Under the pieces are notes generated by a model, which worked only from the letters and a program-made list of their open reading frames with translations, made no database searches and was not told where the DNA came from. The translations under genes were made by a program, and so were the position numbers. From the NCBI GenBank assembly GCA_002335605.1, contig BEDY01000002.1, positions 248,001 through 312,000 of the forward strand: a DNA stretch of 64,000 nt, in the 5' to 3' direction. This document shows positions 1-10,609 of the stretch, in pieces (the stretch's first letter is position 1; every line of letters starts with the position of its first letter). This DNA is from Prillingera fragicola. Lineage: Eukaryota; Basidiomycota; Tremellomycetes; Trichosporonales; Trichosporonaceae.

Positions 1-1056
1 CAACACATATCTCAACTCTGAATCCAAACGCGAAAGGCGTGCGACCTCTCAGACGTTGGTGACCGCCGTGGGGAGAGTGAATCTCATTGTTGGAGCCTAC
101 AACATTTACGTACATGACTGTCCGTGTGGCATTCAGGTGGTTCTTGACATCTTAGATGGCTGTTCGCAAAATCGATGACGGCCTCATGACTTAGGTGCCA
201 GTATTGCAACTTTGGCGGATACCGATTCGACATTGAGCCGTGCTCGGACACACGAGACACAAGGCGCAATGATCACACGACTTCACTTCATCAGCAGCGA
301 GGTAGTCATCAACCTAACTCATGTTGCGCAGCTTCTTGCGGGCTAAACGACATCAGCAACTCGACTCTGCCGTTAGCTTGTGTTGTAATACTCTCGAGAA
401 CATGAAAGAAGAGTCATAGCAGCTGCTATTCACCGGCGACTATCATTCGCCGTGTTGTTCTGCCACTCGCCCAACACAGTCCTCGCGTCTCCCTTCACTT
501 CGGCGACTGAATCGTCCATTCCCACACCAGAATTATGTCATGACTTGGTTCCATGCCGCCGACGTTTCCTGGCAGAACTGGTTGTGGTCAGGTGCTCACT
601 GTCACCCACGGGTCTCCGCAGTCCCACAGGACTGGGCTTGCTTATGAAGACACCGAGCCCAGATACTCGGCCCCGGACCTAAGTATCCATCCTTGGCGTG
701 ACTAACTCCACTAGGGTACGCAGCACATGCTATGGATCATGGGAAAAGCAAACCAAGTTGTTCAACACATTATGTACATGCGTCCTTCGATTGACGCACG
801 TCACACCCACACCATCACGTCTACGTCTACAGAGTCACACTGCGCGTTTCCAGAGAACCACATGTTTGGGCGCGGAAAGCATGTACGGCACGCAGAAGTA
901 ATAATAACGTCGTGTTGTCTTGCTGCTTCCGGCCGAGTAGACCACCCGGCATGACGGTCCATAACATCCATGTGCAATGGTATTCGATCAGTGCAGGGTG
1001 TAATGAAGTGCGGGAGGGTTAATGAACATGTTGGTGTGCCACAAAGAGCGGAGGGC
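1..1056. other. Intergenic, no gene seen
   Basis: Only short open frames, under about 90 codons, overlap one another on both strands. None shows a recognisable motif, a splice pattern or a favourable start. I see no repeat or RNA gene here. Confidence 0.5.
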
Positions 1057-1064
1057 AAAAAAAA
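1057..1064 (-). terminator. RNA polymerase III terminator of the tRNA gene
   Basis: On the minus strand a run of eight T follows the tRNA 3' end after 3 nt. This is the usual Pol III stop signal and supports the tRNA being a live gene on this strand. Confidence 0.7.
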
Positions 1065-1067
1065 TAA

Positions 1068-1150
1068 AGCCTAGTATGGGGCTCGAACCCATGACATTTT
1101 GATATCTTATTAATAAGAGTCAAACTATCTACCGACTGATATAACCAGGC
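1068..1150 (-). tRNA. tRNA-Lys (anticodon CUU) with a 10-nt intron
   Basis: The minus strand folds as a full cloverleaf. The 7-bp acceptor stem (GCCTGGT with ACTAGGC) has one G-U pair. The D stem is TATC/GATA with a GTCGGTA loop, the anticodon stem is TTTGA/TCAAA, the variable loop has 5 nt, and the T arm is ATGGG-TTCGAGC-CCCAT, which contains the B box. Seventeen nt lie between the anticodon stem halves: a 7-nt loop beginning C-T-CTT-A plus a 10-nt intron at the usual place just 3' of the anticodon. With U33 fixed by the stem, the anticodon reads CUU, for lysine AAG codons. A T run follows the gene. The intron must be removed by the tRNA splicing endonuclease. Its exact ends are inferred. 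Confidence 0.9.
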
Positions 1151-4100
1151 TTGTAAAAGTTTAGTTAACTTGTATTCTATGAGCAGGGACAACGCTCAGA
1201 AACAGTTCCTTCTCTCCAATTCTCTATTTTCTTGGCTATCATTGTTATACTATCCATGGAAAGACTCTTCCATTAATTCACCAGCTCCCAGATGCATTGT
1301 AGCAGCAGATAACGTGGGGACCGTGGATGCCACGCGATAATCACACGAGCTGGTGCGATAGCCGTCGGCAACCGCTCCTGATACTCTTGCACGCCTACCA
1401 GAATTCTGTTTCTTTCGGTTCAGGAGTTTGGGAAATTCAGGGTGTAGAATCGTTTTTCTTGAGTCAGGAACGAGGTTCTTTGCTCTCGAAGACGGGCCGG
1501 TATCCTGTAAAGATCTTGCTGCCCACACCGTAGAAGACGGCGTGGCACTAGCAACAAGTGGGCTTGGAGCGGAGAGAGGAGGAGAGACGCGTCTCACGCG
1601 TCAGGCGCGGTTCGAGTATTCATTCAGATGTGAATAGAGGATTGTGAACTGCCGCAGCTGATGCACACGAAGGAAGACTTTTCCCAGGCCAAGAAACTAC
1701 ACTACTACTGCACCAGTTGTCATAAAAGTTGTCACCTCCGAGTATCCATGGGCAGCCAGTAGGTTACCTTCACTACTGATCTTCAGGTAGCAAAACACAA
1801 AGCCACCGGCACAGATACACCTTGATGCGCAACCCGCCCATGTGCGGGTGTGCCCCAGCCACACACGCCGTGGCGCAGGCGCGTGGCAGAGCATGCATAG
1901 AGCCAATCATTCATGCATCTGCAGACCTGCGTACGCCTCCTTGCTAGGCGCGTCCGACCAGGTCGCCGGCCTGGCGTGCGGATGTAGACTGCCAAAACGC
2001 CATAGAGGGCAATTTGGCAGCAAGAAGCAGCAATTTGGTGGCGTTTTTCGTTGCCGCGCCGAAACAGAGACGCCACCGCCACGATGCCGTCTTCCACGTC
2101 CCGGTTCGTCCCCGCGTGGTATACCTGTAATATTCTAATGTAATGTCTTCAGAGGCAGCGGCCGCATTCGTTTGCGAGAACAGAAGGAAGCGCCACAGAT
2201 GCCGTCTCACCGCCGACGTTGCCACCCACGCGAGGTACGTGGAATGGCGCCGAGGGACCCATATCCTGCTCCGCGTGCTACGCGGGCTCCGCGTGCGGAG
2301 GTGTAGGCGGAGCTAAGCCTGCGTAAAATACGGGGTCTGGTTTGCTCATCGTGGTGAAGGTCAATTGACGTGTTTGGACATCATTGACGTGGCAGGACAG
2401 TGAGAAAGCACGATCGCACACAAAGGAATGTGCGACAAGCAAGTTTTGGGTCAGGGTGGGGTTGATATTGGTGCTTAATGTGCTGTATGACAAGTGTTAA
2501 GAGCGTGGGGTGGACTCTAGTCATTGTTGGGATTGGAGCGTTTATTCAGGAAAATCAATTATAGGCTGAATTGATTGAATCGCACTTATGCCTTGTGCAT
2601 TGCTTAAATTAAATCAGACCAATTCCAACGGATCTCGAGATCTGAAGCACCACTAGCTTCCCTATTCAGCATATCCAAGTGTGTCAGGATGGTCAATGAA
2701 CATTTCAAAAGGAGGGTTGAACAAAATGAGGTGGCGCATTGGCCGGCGGTGAGCAAATGTCTTTTACGCACGAAACACCGTGGTTAATTGAACAGTCTCG
2801 TTTCATGTGATGCATCCTTTGCTACATGCCAGGCCGGCGGTAATCACTGGATATAGACGGCTGGTGTGGTTGTCCCTTTCAAGTTATTTCTCAAGTCTTG
2901 GCTGCTTGGCTTCCGTCGGTACGGTTGGACTCTTCTGGCCGTTGTATGTTACGCTGTCCTGCATGCTGTTACAGCGTTAGTAGACGAGCTGGCGTGGTAC
3001 GTCAAATCGGTGACACTGGAATAGATGGATCACCTCAGCAACGCGTGTGCGTTTCTTCATGCTATCATGGGAGTGCGGCCAGTGCGGCAGAGCCAGCCTC
3101 GTGCTCGAGCTCTCGAGCGCGTGCTCTGCAAACCTTGACACAGACTTCATACTCGGTATGTTCGGGCCTGGGCCGAGCACTCTCCGAGACTGGCACTGGC
3201 CACTCTGGCTCCGTTCAGGTACTTCAGGTGCGCCGTACAATGAACCGCTGGCCGCTGGGATACGTAGCGTTGCCCGACCTGGCCGGGGTTGCAGTTCATG
3301 CAGTCGTGGGAGCGAGCATGTATGGGCTGGGCAAGTTGTGGGGGTCTCGGGAGCTCGGGCTCAGCCGTGATGCTCATCCTGTAGGTTTTTTTTGCTCCTG
3401 AAGGTCGCCCGCTTTGCGAGACACGTTGCCCTCCTGGCCGTGTTGTAGTGAGCATGTACAGTGAGATTTGTTGGTTGATTGGCCGAGGACCGAGGACTGC
3501 GACTCCCCTTGCACCCTGTGCTGGCTGTTGATGCTCCTCCTCTGCGCTCTGTACGGGCCAGGGACGATGAGCTGTTGCCGCCTAGGGTCAGCGCAGATGG
3601 GGAACCGTTGCCGCAAACTGCTGCACGCTCTGCACAATGCAGTCCAGCCAAACTCCGACAGATCAGGTACCCAGTCCTTCGGAAGACTAGGCCAAGCGAC
3701 TGGCTGCACAAAGACCAGAAGCAGAGGGAGGCCAGTCATCCAGCCCAACGACTGCCCAGCAAGTTGCCGCCCAGACGATCAACATTCTGGCTGCCATTTC
3801 GCTACCACCATCCACCACCCCAGCCTGTGCACTGCACAACCCCTCCTTCCCTCTTGCACACTCTCCCAATCGCACATAGACAACCCCCTTTCCTTATCGC
3901 ATCCTTGTGTGCAGAAACAAGCCCAGTGCCCAATACCGTTGCCGGACCTTGCCAGCGGCAACACATCCAATTTCAGCCGCTGCCGCGAACCCGCGGACCA
4001 CCACCACATTTGTCGTCTCGTCTGACGTTTGTGCTTCTACCCCACACATCCAACATCAGAAGCCCAAGCCACGCCACTTCGCCATCACTCATCCCCACCC

Positions 4101-4549
4101 CCGCGCGGCTCGCACAGGCCTCGTCCTTCCCCACACTCGCCGCGGCACGCACACGACCCCCGCGCATCACCCACCCATTACACCCACTCCCCACGCTAGC
4201 GGCGTCAACATCGGCACGACCAGCTGCTTGTCGTCGTTCGTCTGCTCGCGTGACAGCAGCAGCATCAGCCACCAACACGCGCACGCTCTCATCATGAATC
4301 GGCACTAAACTCTTCAGCGCACAACAGCGCACAAGCGCATATACTCCTCCACTATTCGGGCCACCTCATCTGGCGTTCATCTCACATCTCCACGTTCCTT
4401 CGGCTCCTGTACCAGCGATCGACTCGCATCGGTAGCTTGACGCCGCCGCTTCATCTTCACTCACACTAGCCAAGTTTCCTGCTCCCCTCCCCTCCCTCTT
4501 CACCGACTTTGAGCTCCACGACCACTGCTCGCCCGACCACTTCACTACA
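1151..4549. other. Long intergenic region and leader of the following gene
   Basis: No coding region can be supported over 3.4 kb. The open frames at 2898-3401 and 3468-4297 overlap each other, have no family features and are of random composition. From about 3790 to 4549 the plus strand becomes strongly C- and CT-rich, which is typical of a promoter and 5' leader in this group. That stretch ends at the ATG of the large gene at 4550. An 11-bp direct repeat (gctccgcgtgc) occurs at 2268 and 2286. Confidence 0.5.
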
Positions 4550-7500
4550 ATGTCAAATCTCGTCCAGTCGCTCGAACACGCGGTCGAGGCTGGTGTCAAA
4601 GGCATCATTGGCATTGCCGACTGCTACATGGGTGGCGGTAGAGAGTCTGGCGCGGCCTCCCCCACCGGCACAGTCGACATGGCCAAGCTCACACTATCCA
4701 GTAGCGCCAGCAACGACCAATCCGACCCCATCGCCATCGCGCAGCCTGAAGCGACGCCTGACGCGGGCCCGTCGTCGGCTCCCGCCCAGGCGCCCGCGCC
4801 TAGCCTCGCATCGCGCATCGCTGCAGCGAGCCAGGACAGCCTCGTCCAGCTCACTGACGTGCCTAGTGGCTGGATTCATCTCCAGAGTACCTATCTCGAC
4901 GCCGCTGGTGGCCAGCGACGTGTGCGCTCGTTTGGCCTGCGTAACTTGTCTAGTGCCACAGTCGACGTCGAGATTGCGTCCGACCTCGGCGCCCAGGTGT
5001 TGTTCTTCGTGGCAGAGGACGACGCGTCGTCATCAAGCTCCTCGAGCTCGTCATTCTCGGCTGCAGACGGCCAGCAGTCGCTTACCCTCACTCTGCCGGC
5101 GCTCACCGCCACTACTGTGTGGTTGGCGTTCCAGCCGTCTACCTCTACCCCATCGAGTCCCTCGGGTTCGGTTCCCTCGACCGATGACGGCTTTACCCCA
5201 CGAGTGGCCCCCAATGCTGCAGGCGACTTGTCGCCCGTCCCGGGTGGACGGCTTCCTTCTGCAGCTGGAAGCAGTGTGATGTCAGATGGTAGCTCGATGG
5301 CGCTCTCGACAATCTCAAGCTCGTCGGTCGCAGGCAGCTCGCGTGATGGCTTTGCTCCTCCTGCCGCGGCGCCTCGCCGATCAGACCCCATCCACCGTGC
5401 CTTCTCTGTCCACGGCTCCATCCTCGTTCACGCGACCACACAGGAAGGTGACGTTCTCACAGCTCCGGCACATCAGAACATTACCCTGCCGTTCTTTGCC
5501 ACCGTGTGTAGGTCATTCTTCTCTACCGCGGCTATCGACCCGGCAACCGGTGTGGCAGCTGGGTCCCAGACGTCAAATGGCAAACTTGTGATCGACTTTG
5601 GATCTGACAATGTTGTTGGGGCAGAAGTGCATCGCGACATCATTCTTGTCAACCGCTCGGAGATTGACCTCGTGTGGACAACGGCTATCCTAAACTGCCG
5701 GTTCAAGGACAGCGTGTGGTTCTCGCTTCGAGACCTCGATTCCGAGAATGTCTTTGGCGCAGATACCTCGCCAGAACCAATGCCGCTGCCTGCTCTGTCA
5801 TCTCGCCACTTGCGCTTGGCACTGCGGGCTAAAGGCCCAGTGACTGATTTCGATTTCGACTTTGTCATTTCGAATGTCCACCAGTCGGGCAACGCGGTGA
5901 CTGTCCGCGCACTCGGGTCGTGCCTCGCGACTTCTGGCGATGACATGCTGCGCATCACCAACGGATCTTCGCTCGACTTTGGTCAGATACCAGACGGGAC
6001 GTGGACGAAGCGTTTGATGGTCATGAAGAATGCCGGCGACAGGCCCATTGACGTCCACTTTTCCGCCACGCCTGGTTACGAGGTCGTGTTCAGGCTGGCT
6101 GGTGTTGCGGGAGAGGACATCGACGAGGACATGCCGACTCATCCGGTGATCCGCGACAAGCGCCACGAGGCGCTGTCGCGCCAATCCACGCGCGACAGCA
6201 GGTCGCGTGAGACGTCGGGGACGTTTAGTTCGCGCTTTGCCGCATCCGAGACGTCGTCGCCTGGCCAGCCGAGGTCGCAGCTCTTCGTCGACGCCATCCC
6301 TGGTGAGAGTGGCGACGACTGGTCGGCACCGCCCGCGAGCGACCGCGACAGCTCCATGGCGCCCTCACGACCCCTGTCTCGCGTGACCAGCAGGAGCTCA
6401 AGTTACCGCCCGTCGCGCAACGACGGCGAGTCGGACGACGACGACAGTCAGCACTACTACGTGCCTCCGATGGACCCACCGCAGGGTGGCCCGTCAGACA
6501 ACCTTGGCGACCGTGATATCCCCAACCAGATTGAGGAGCTCACGTGCCGCCCTGGTACCGAGTATCGCGTGTTCGCAATGTACCGCCCCGTACGCGACCT
6601 TACCAACCCGCCCGAGATTGCTGGCAAGTTCCGCTCTTCGAGCTTCAAGGTCTATCTTGACTCTGCGCCATCAGCGTCGAGGTCGCGCCCCGCCGCGCGC
6701 TCGCGCAAGGTGCTCCACTGCTCTGCCGAGTCGTGCACGTCATTCGTGTCGATCCCCTCTGGTCACCAGATTGACTTTGGAGAGGTTACTGTTGGCGCGT
6801 CAAAGTCGACGACCATCACCATTGAAAACCTGAGTGCGCTTTCGGCTCGCGTCGAGATTGCGGCCATCTCAAAGGTGTTGAACACGAACCGCAACGTCAT
6901 CATCATCCCTCCGTACGAGACGGTGCAGGAGCGTATCGACTTTTTCCCGCGTCGCATCAATGATCACTACGAGAAGCAGGTGTTTGTGCGCAACCACCTG
7001 AACCGCTCCAACAACCAGCTCATCGAGGTGCGCTCAAAGAACGTGGACGTGTACAACGTCACCCTGCACTCGCACTTGTATCGCATCCTCACGCCGTCGG
7101 GCAGCAACTTCCTGGACTTTGGCTCTGTGATAATCAACTCGCCATCGGTCAGGACTGTGCAGTTCCAAAACCTCACGCACAAGCCACTGGTCCTCGACCT
7201 GTCGGCTTCCCAGCCCGAGGATGTTGAGCTGTACGTCAAGGCCAGCGACGCTCCCATCACCCCCATACGCCCCGAGATTCTCGCAAAGTATGCTGCCTTG
7301 GAACCAGACCGCCCCGCCAACGGCAACTTGAAAGAGCGCTTCGTTGAGTCTCTCCAGGACAAGGACGGTGCGGCTGGCGAGAGCAAGGCACCTGTCAAGT
7401 CCAAGGGTGCAGCTCGTCGTGAAAGGAGCGCTACGCGCGGTGCCAAGAGCGAGGAGAAGACTACCATTGGCGCCAATCTCGTGTCGGCGCTCAAAAAGGG

Positions 7501-9952
7501 GGCTCGTGGCAGGCCAGTTCAACTCTACGGCAATGCTGTCGTGTTCAAGGATAGGTCACTACTCGATGACTCCGAGTACCTGGACCTCGCCGCTGGTCCT
7601 CCCACCGTCGCACACCGCCAGTCTTCCAACCAGAAGCGTCACCACCTCCTCGAGACGATTGCGCTCGAGGACAAGTCCAAGCTCTCCGGGCTTCACCCGC
7701 GTGTGCCCAACCTTGACTTTGCTGCTCTCGCCAAGTCGAGTGGCTTGTATGTCAAGGACGAGCTGAAACGCCGCAAGACCAAGTCGTCGGCTGGTTCCAA
7801 GCGCGAGCCTCAGACTCCAACCAAGCGCGAGCTCACCATCAAGACCGAGGAGCCTGTCAGCCCGTCGCAGAGCAACGTGCTCAAGACGCCAGTGGTCAAG
7901 AACGGCTCGGCCACCATCAAGTCGCCTGCCCTCACCGGCAAACGCGCCGAGCTCAAGACGGACCCGGCCAACGTCACGGACGCTGCCAAGCTCTCGCCAG
8001 ACGAGCTCATTGTCGCGCTCGAGCACCACGACCAGAAGCGTTCTGCATCGGCGGCAAAACACTTTAGCCCCGACGAGGAGGACCAGTACGTGCGCCGCCT
8101 CGTTTCACTGCGCAAGGAGCTACAGAATGCGGTCAACAATGGCAAGTTTGTGCCTGCCAGGGTCCTTACAGTGCCACCTGGTGCGTCGCGCCAGCTCGTG
8201 GTCGTCATGACTCCCAACGGGAGCACAAGGCCACACGTCACGACGCGTGCCAAGCGTGCCGAGTCACGCATCTTTATCAAGTTGCTCGAGTACGACAAGT
8301 CGCTACTCACCGACTGCGTTGGCAAGCACACAGACCTCTCGGAGCTGCCCGTGCGCGACCTTGTCATCCGCTCGTCGTGCGTCCGCTCCGTGCTCGAGGT
8401 GCAGCAGTCTAGCATCAACTTTGGCACATGTGAGCGTGGCGAGGTCAAGTCGCGTACGATAGTCATTCACAACAAGAGTGACTGCGTCGGTGTCTTCCGC
8501 ATGCGCACCAGCGGTTCGATTGCTTCCGGCAACCTAAAGCTCGGACTCGGCCGGTACGGAGTTGTATCGGCGTTTGGCCGGAAAGAGGTTGCGTCATTCT
8601 CTTTCACTCCATCGATGGTGGGCAACTACAACGAGACGATTGTTGTTGAGAACGTCCTTGACTCGTTCAACGACCAAAACGTGCTTGTCAAGGCTACCGT
8701 GCGCAAGATGCCGACCTTCTCGCTAGACCTGGCCAAGATCGACTTTGCTCCCAGCGCTACTGGCGCATGGCCCAACGCCGCCGGGTTCGTGCTTACCAAC
8801 ACGTCCAAGGTCGAGCGCACCTTCGTCGTCGAGGTCCCCGAGGCGCCGACTGACGCGTTCGCCGAGCTTTCGCTCGCGCGCGACGAAAAGGATGCCGGAC
8901 AGGCACTGTCCAAAGGCGAGGAGGAGGAGGTCGAGGGCATCCTGCAAAAGCTCAAGATTGCGCGTCGCAAGAACAAGCCCGACAAGATTGCAAAGTACGA
9001 GAAGCGTCTCTCCGAGCTTGGTGTTGTCACTGCTCCCCCCGAGGACGCAGCGGCTGCCGACGACGAGGACGGAAAGTCTGGTGCCGTCACGCCGACTGCC
9101 GGCGAGGGCTCGACCCTCAGCCTGGCTGTGACGCTCCAGGCGAACAAGAAGGCCAAGATTCTTGTGCACCTCGTCCAGGCCAAGGGTCCCAACGCGCTCG
9201 CGACCACCATCAAGGTGTTCGAGCGCAAGAACACGGACGAGACCGTTACCATCGACGTGTCCGCGTCTCCCAACCCTGTCGTTGCTGCGGCTGCGCAATC
9301 GACCTCTGCCAATTCTTCAGAGGGTGAGTACCACGAGCTTTGTGCAGCAGCTGACATTGCAGACCCTCTCAACCTGGCCATCATGCAGCACTGCCTCGAC
9401 CTTACACTACAGTGTCCTGTATCCCCCACAGCTTTCTGTGTTGGCTCGACCCTCTTCTACCCCAAGTCGGCGCCGTTCTACTATTCACTTCAGCCGCACT
9501 TCTCGACGTTCCCGGATCCAACGACGGGCGAGCCAGCGGGCCTAATCCTGGCCGATGGCTACTCGCGCCAAATTCCTGGCAACACCCACGCCGAGGCCAA
9601 TGCGCTCGCAAACTTCCACGCGCGCATGGACGAATTGGAGGAGGCTGCGACGCCCGAGGGCGAGGACACGCCGTCGCTCAACGCAGGCTTGCCCTCGGCA
9701 TCTGAGATTCTCAGCCAGGCAGACTGCTATGCGACCATGGAGCCGTGCTCTGTCCGCACCAGCGGTGGACCCAGCTGCGCACTCGAGCTCGTCCGCGCTC
9801 ACGTCAAGCGCGTGTACCTCGGCGTCGAGGAGCCGCCAGACTTTGTCCAGTGTGAGGGTGTTCGCATCCTCGAGCAGGGCAACGTCGAGGTCGCGCGCGT
9901 GCTGGGTCTCGAGGAGCAGTGCCTCTCGCATGCACGGAGGGGAAGGAACTAA
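4550..9952 (+). CDS. ASH/Hydin-like beta-sandwich repeat protein with a C-terminal Rib2-type deaminase domain
   Basis: Exons are 4550-9323 and 9363-9952, giving 1,787 aa. The 39-nt intron (GTGAGT donor, CTGAC branch, TTGCAG acceptor) is itself open and a multiple of three, so retention would insert 13 residues. Repeated segments of the form 'I/L-DFG-x(2-3)-G-x-n' near residues 345, 467, 741, 855 and 1290 resemble the ASH/Hydin/MSP immunoglobulin-like fold. Ser-rich linkers lie near 160-260 and 520-640, and a Lys-rich linker near 1060-1180. The last 200 residues (from about 1592) form a zinc deaminase: NTHAEANAL near 1667 and EPCSVRTSGGPSC near 1719-1730. The Cys-x9-Cys spacing matches fungal Rib2-type (riboflavin pathway) deaminases rather than the PCxxC of dCMP or tRNA deaminases. 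The role of the N-terminal part is unknown. The first ATG of the frame sits in a good context after a CT-rich leader. The frame is certain; the fusion needs transcript support. Confidence 0.85.
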   Translation: MSNLVQSLEHAVEAGVKGIIGIADCYMGGGRESGAASPTGTVDMAKLTLSSSASNDQSDPIAIAQPEATPDAGPSSAPAQAPAPSLASRIAAASQDSLVQLTDVPSGWIHLQSTYLDAAGGQRRVRSFGLRNLSSATVDVEIASDLGAQVLFFVAEDDASSSSSSSSSFSAADGQQSLTLTLPALTATTVWLAFQPSTSTPSSPSGSVPSTDDGFTPRVAPNAAGDLSPVPGGRLPSAAGSSVMSDGSSMALSTISSSSVAGSSRDGFAPPAAAPRRSDPIHRAFSVHGSILVHATTQEGDVLTAPAHQNITLPFFATVCRSFFSTAAIDPATGVAAGSQTSNGKLVIDFGSDNVVGAEVHRDIILVNRSEIDLVWTTAILNCRFKDSVWFSLRDLDSENVFGADTSPEPMPLPALSSRHLRLALRAKGPVTDFDFDFVISNVHQSGNAVTVRALGSCLATSGDDMLRITNGSSLDFGQIPDGTWTKRLMVMKNAGDRPIDVHFSATPGYEVVFRLAGVAGEDIDEDMPTHPVIRDKRHEALSRQSTRDSRSRETSGTFSSRFAASETSSPGQPRSQLFVDAIPGESGDDWSAPPASDRDSSMAPSRPLSRVTSRSSSYRPSRNDGESDDDDSQHYYVPPMDPPQGGPSDNLGDRDIPNQIEELTCRPGTEYRVFAMYRPVRDLTNPPEIAGKFRSSSFKVYLDSAPSASRSRPAARSRKVLHCSAESCTSFVSIPSGHQIDFGEVTVGASKSTTITIENLSALSARVEIAAISKVLNTNRNVIIIPPYETVQERIDFFPRRINDHYEKQVFVRNHLNRSNNQLIEVRSKNVDVYNVTLHSHLYRILTPSGSNFLDFGSVIINSPSVRTVQFQNLTHKPLVLDLSASQPEDVELYVKASDAPITPIRPEILAKYAALEPDRPANGNLKERFVESLQDKDGAAGESKAPVKSKGAARRERSATRGAKSEEKTTIGANLVSALKKGARGRPVQLYGNAVVFKDRSLLDDSEYLDLAAGPPTVAHRQSSNQKRHHLLETIALEDKSKLSGLHPRVPNLDFAALAKSSGLYVKDELKRRKTKSSAGSKREPQTPTKRELTIKTEEPVSPSQSNVLKTPVVKNGSATIKSPALTGKRAELKTDPANVTDAAKLSPDELIVALEHHDQKRSASAAKHFSPDEEDQYVRRLVSLRKELQNAVNNGKFVPARVLTVPPGASRQLVVVMTPNGSTRPHVTTRAKRAESRIFIKLLEYDKSLLTDCVGKHTDLSELPVRDLVIRSSCVRSVLEVQQSSINFGTCERGEVKSRTIVIHNKSDCVGVFRMRTSGSIASGNLKLGLGRYGVVSAFGRKEVASFSFTPSMVGNYNETIVVENVLDSFNDQNVLVKATVRKMPTFSLDLAKIDFAPSATGAWPNAAGFVLTNTSKVERTFVVEVPEAPTDAFAELSLARDEKDAGQALSKGEEEEVEGILQKLKIARRKNKPDKIAKYEKRLSELGVVTAPPEDAAAADDEDGKSGAVTPTAGEGSTLSLAVTLQANKKAKILVHLVQAKGPNALATTIKVFERKNTDETVTIDVSASPNPVVAAAAQSTSANSSEGEYHELCAAADIADPLNLAIMQHCLDLTLQCPVSPTAFCVGSTLFYPKSAPFYYSLQPHFSTFPDPTTGEPAGLILADGYSRQIPGNTHAEANALANFHARMDELEEAATPEGEDTPSLNAGLPSASEILSQADCYATMEPCSVRTSGGPSCALELVRAHVKRVYLGVEEPPDFVQCEGVRILEQGNVEVARVLGLEEQCLSHARRGRN
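9324..9362 (+). other. 39-nt in-frame intron at the domain junction
   Basis: The donor is GTGAGTA, the branch is CTGAC and the acceptor is TTGCAG. Splicing gives a smooth join (NSSE-DPLNLAIMQHC) that resembles the start of Rib2-type deaminases. The intron has no stop codon and is 13 codons long, so both spliced and unspliced messages stay open. Confidence 0.75.
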
Positions 9953-10609
9953 GCTTTTGTCCCTCCCGCACCCACCATACCGCCTACACGGCACTCTGCT
10001 TTTGCTCGCACCTATAGAGGTCCGCACCGTTCGACCAGGCCAATGCACCAGCACGAGACGCGCAACTAGGTGTCGTTGCGCGTGGCGGAGAAGTCCAGAA
10101 ACCAGAAACTTTTTACTTTGACCCGGCCCCTTTGCGAGCGAGTCTTAATATCCTGCTTCCCTCTCCCACTCCCCGCCAAACCCCCCCCATCCACCTCTCA
10201 AACCCCCATCTAATACCCCACATCGCTGGCCCAGTGCGCGGCCGGCGCAGTCTGTCTGTATGCATGGGTGGGCTCGTCCCACTATTTGTTAGACTTTTGA
10301 GGTGCTACGAGGATTAGCTGTAGCTTACCAGACGTGCTGCGGACTGATGACGCTGCTGTGAACGCTGATGAGCTCGGTGGCTTATGGCATACTGTTGAGA
10401 ACACCAGTGCGCAGCTGAAGAGGTAGGCAGCATGGCCAGTACGGCTCGAAGCTGTGCAGCTGCCTGCAGTAGCTGCACCGGAAGGATGACTGATGTGGCA
10501 ACCGGCTCCGAACTGACTCATGACAGTCCTGGCCGCCATAAATCAGCAACACCACAGTCCACTTGGCCTTCTCCTCCTTTCCAACAGATCAATCCGTCGT
10601 GCCCCCGCA
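9953..10609. other. 3' UTR and promoter region
   Basis: This is the tandem spacer between the deaminase-fusion gene and the next gene. A C-rich stretch (10151-10215) follows the stop. In-frame ATGs exist upstream of the chosen start of the next gene, at 10520, so part of this stretch could be coding. Nothing else was recognised. Confidence 0.5.

Noticed and set aside
3468..4297. Two overlapping plus-strand frames of 185 and 272 codons
   Set aside because: They are Pro/Thr/Ser/His-rich from a CT-rich leader, conflict with each other and carry no motif. They are better explained as the promoter/5' leader of the gene at 4550.
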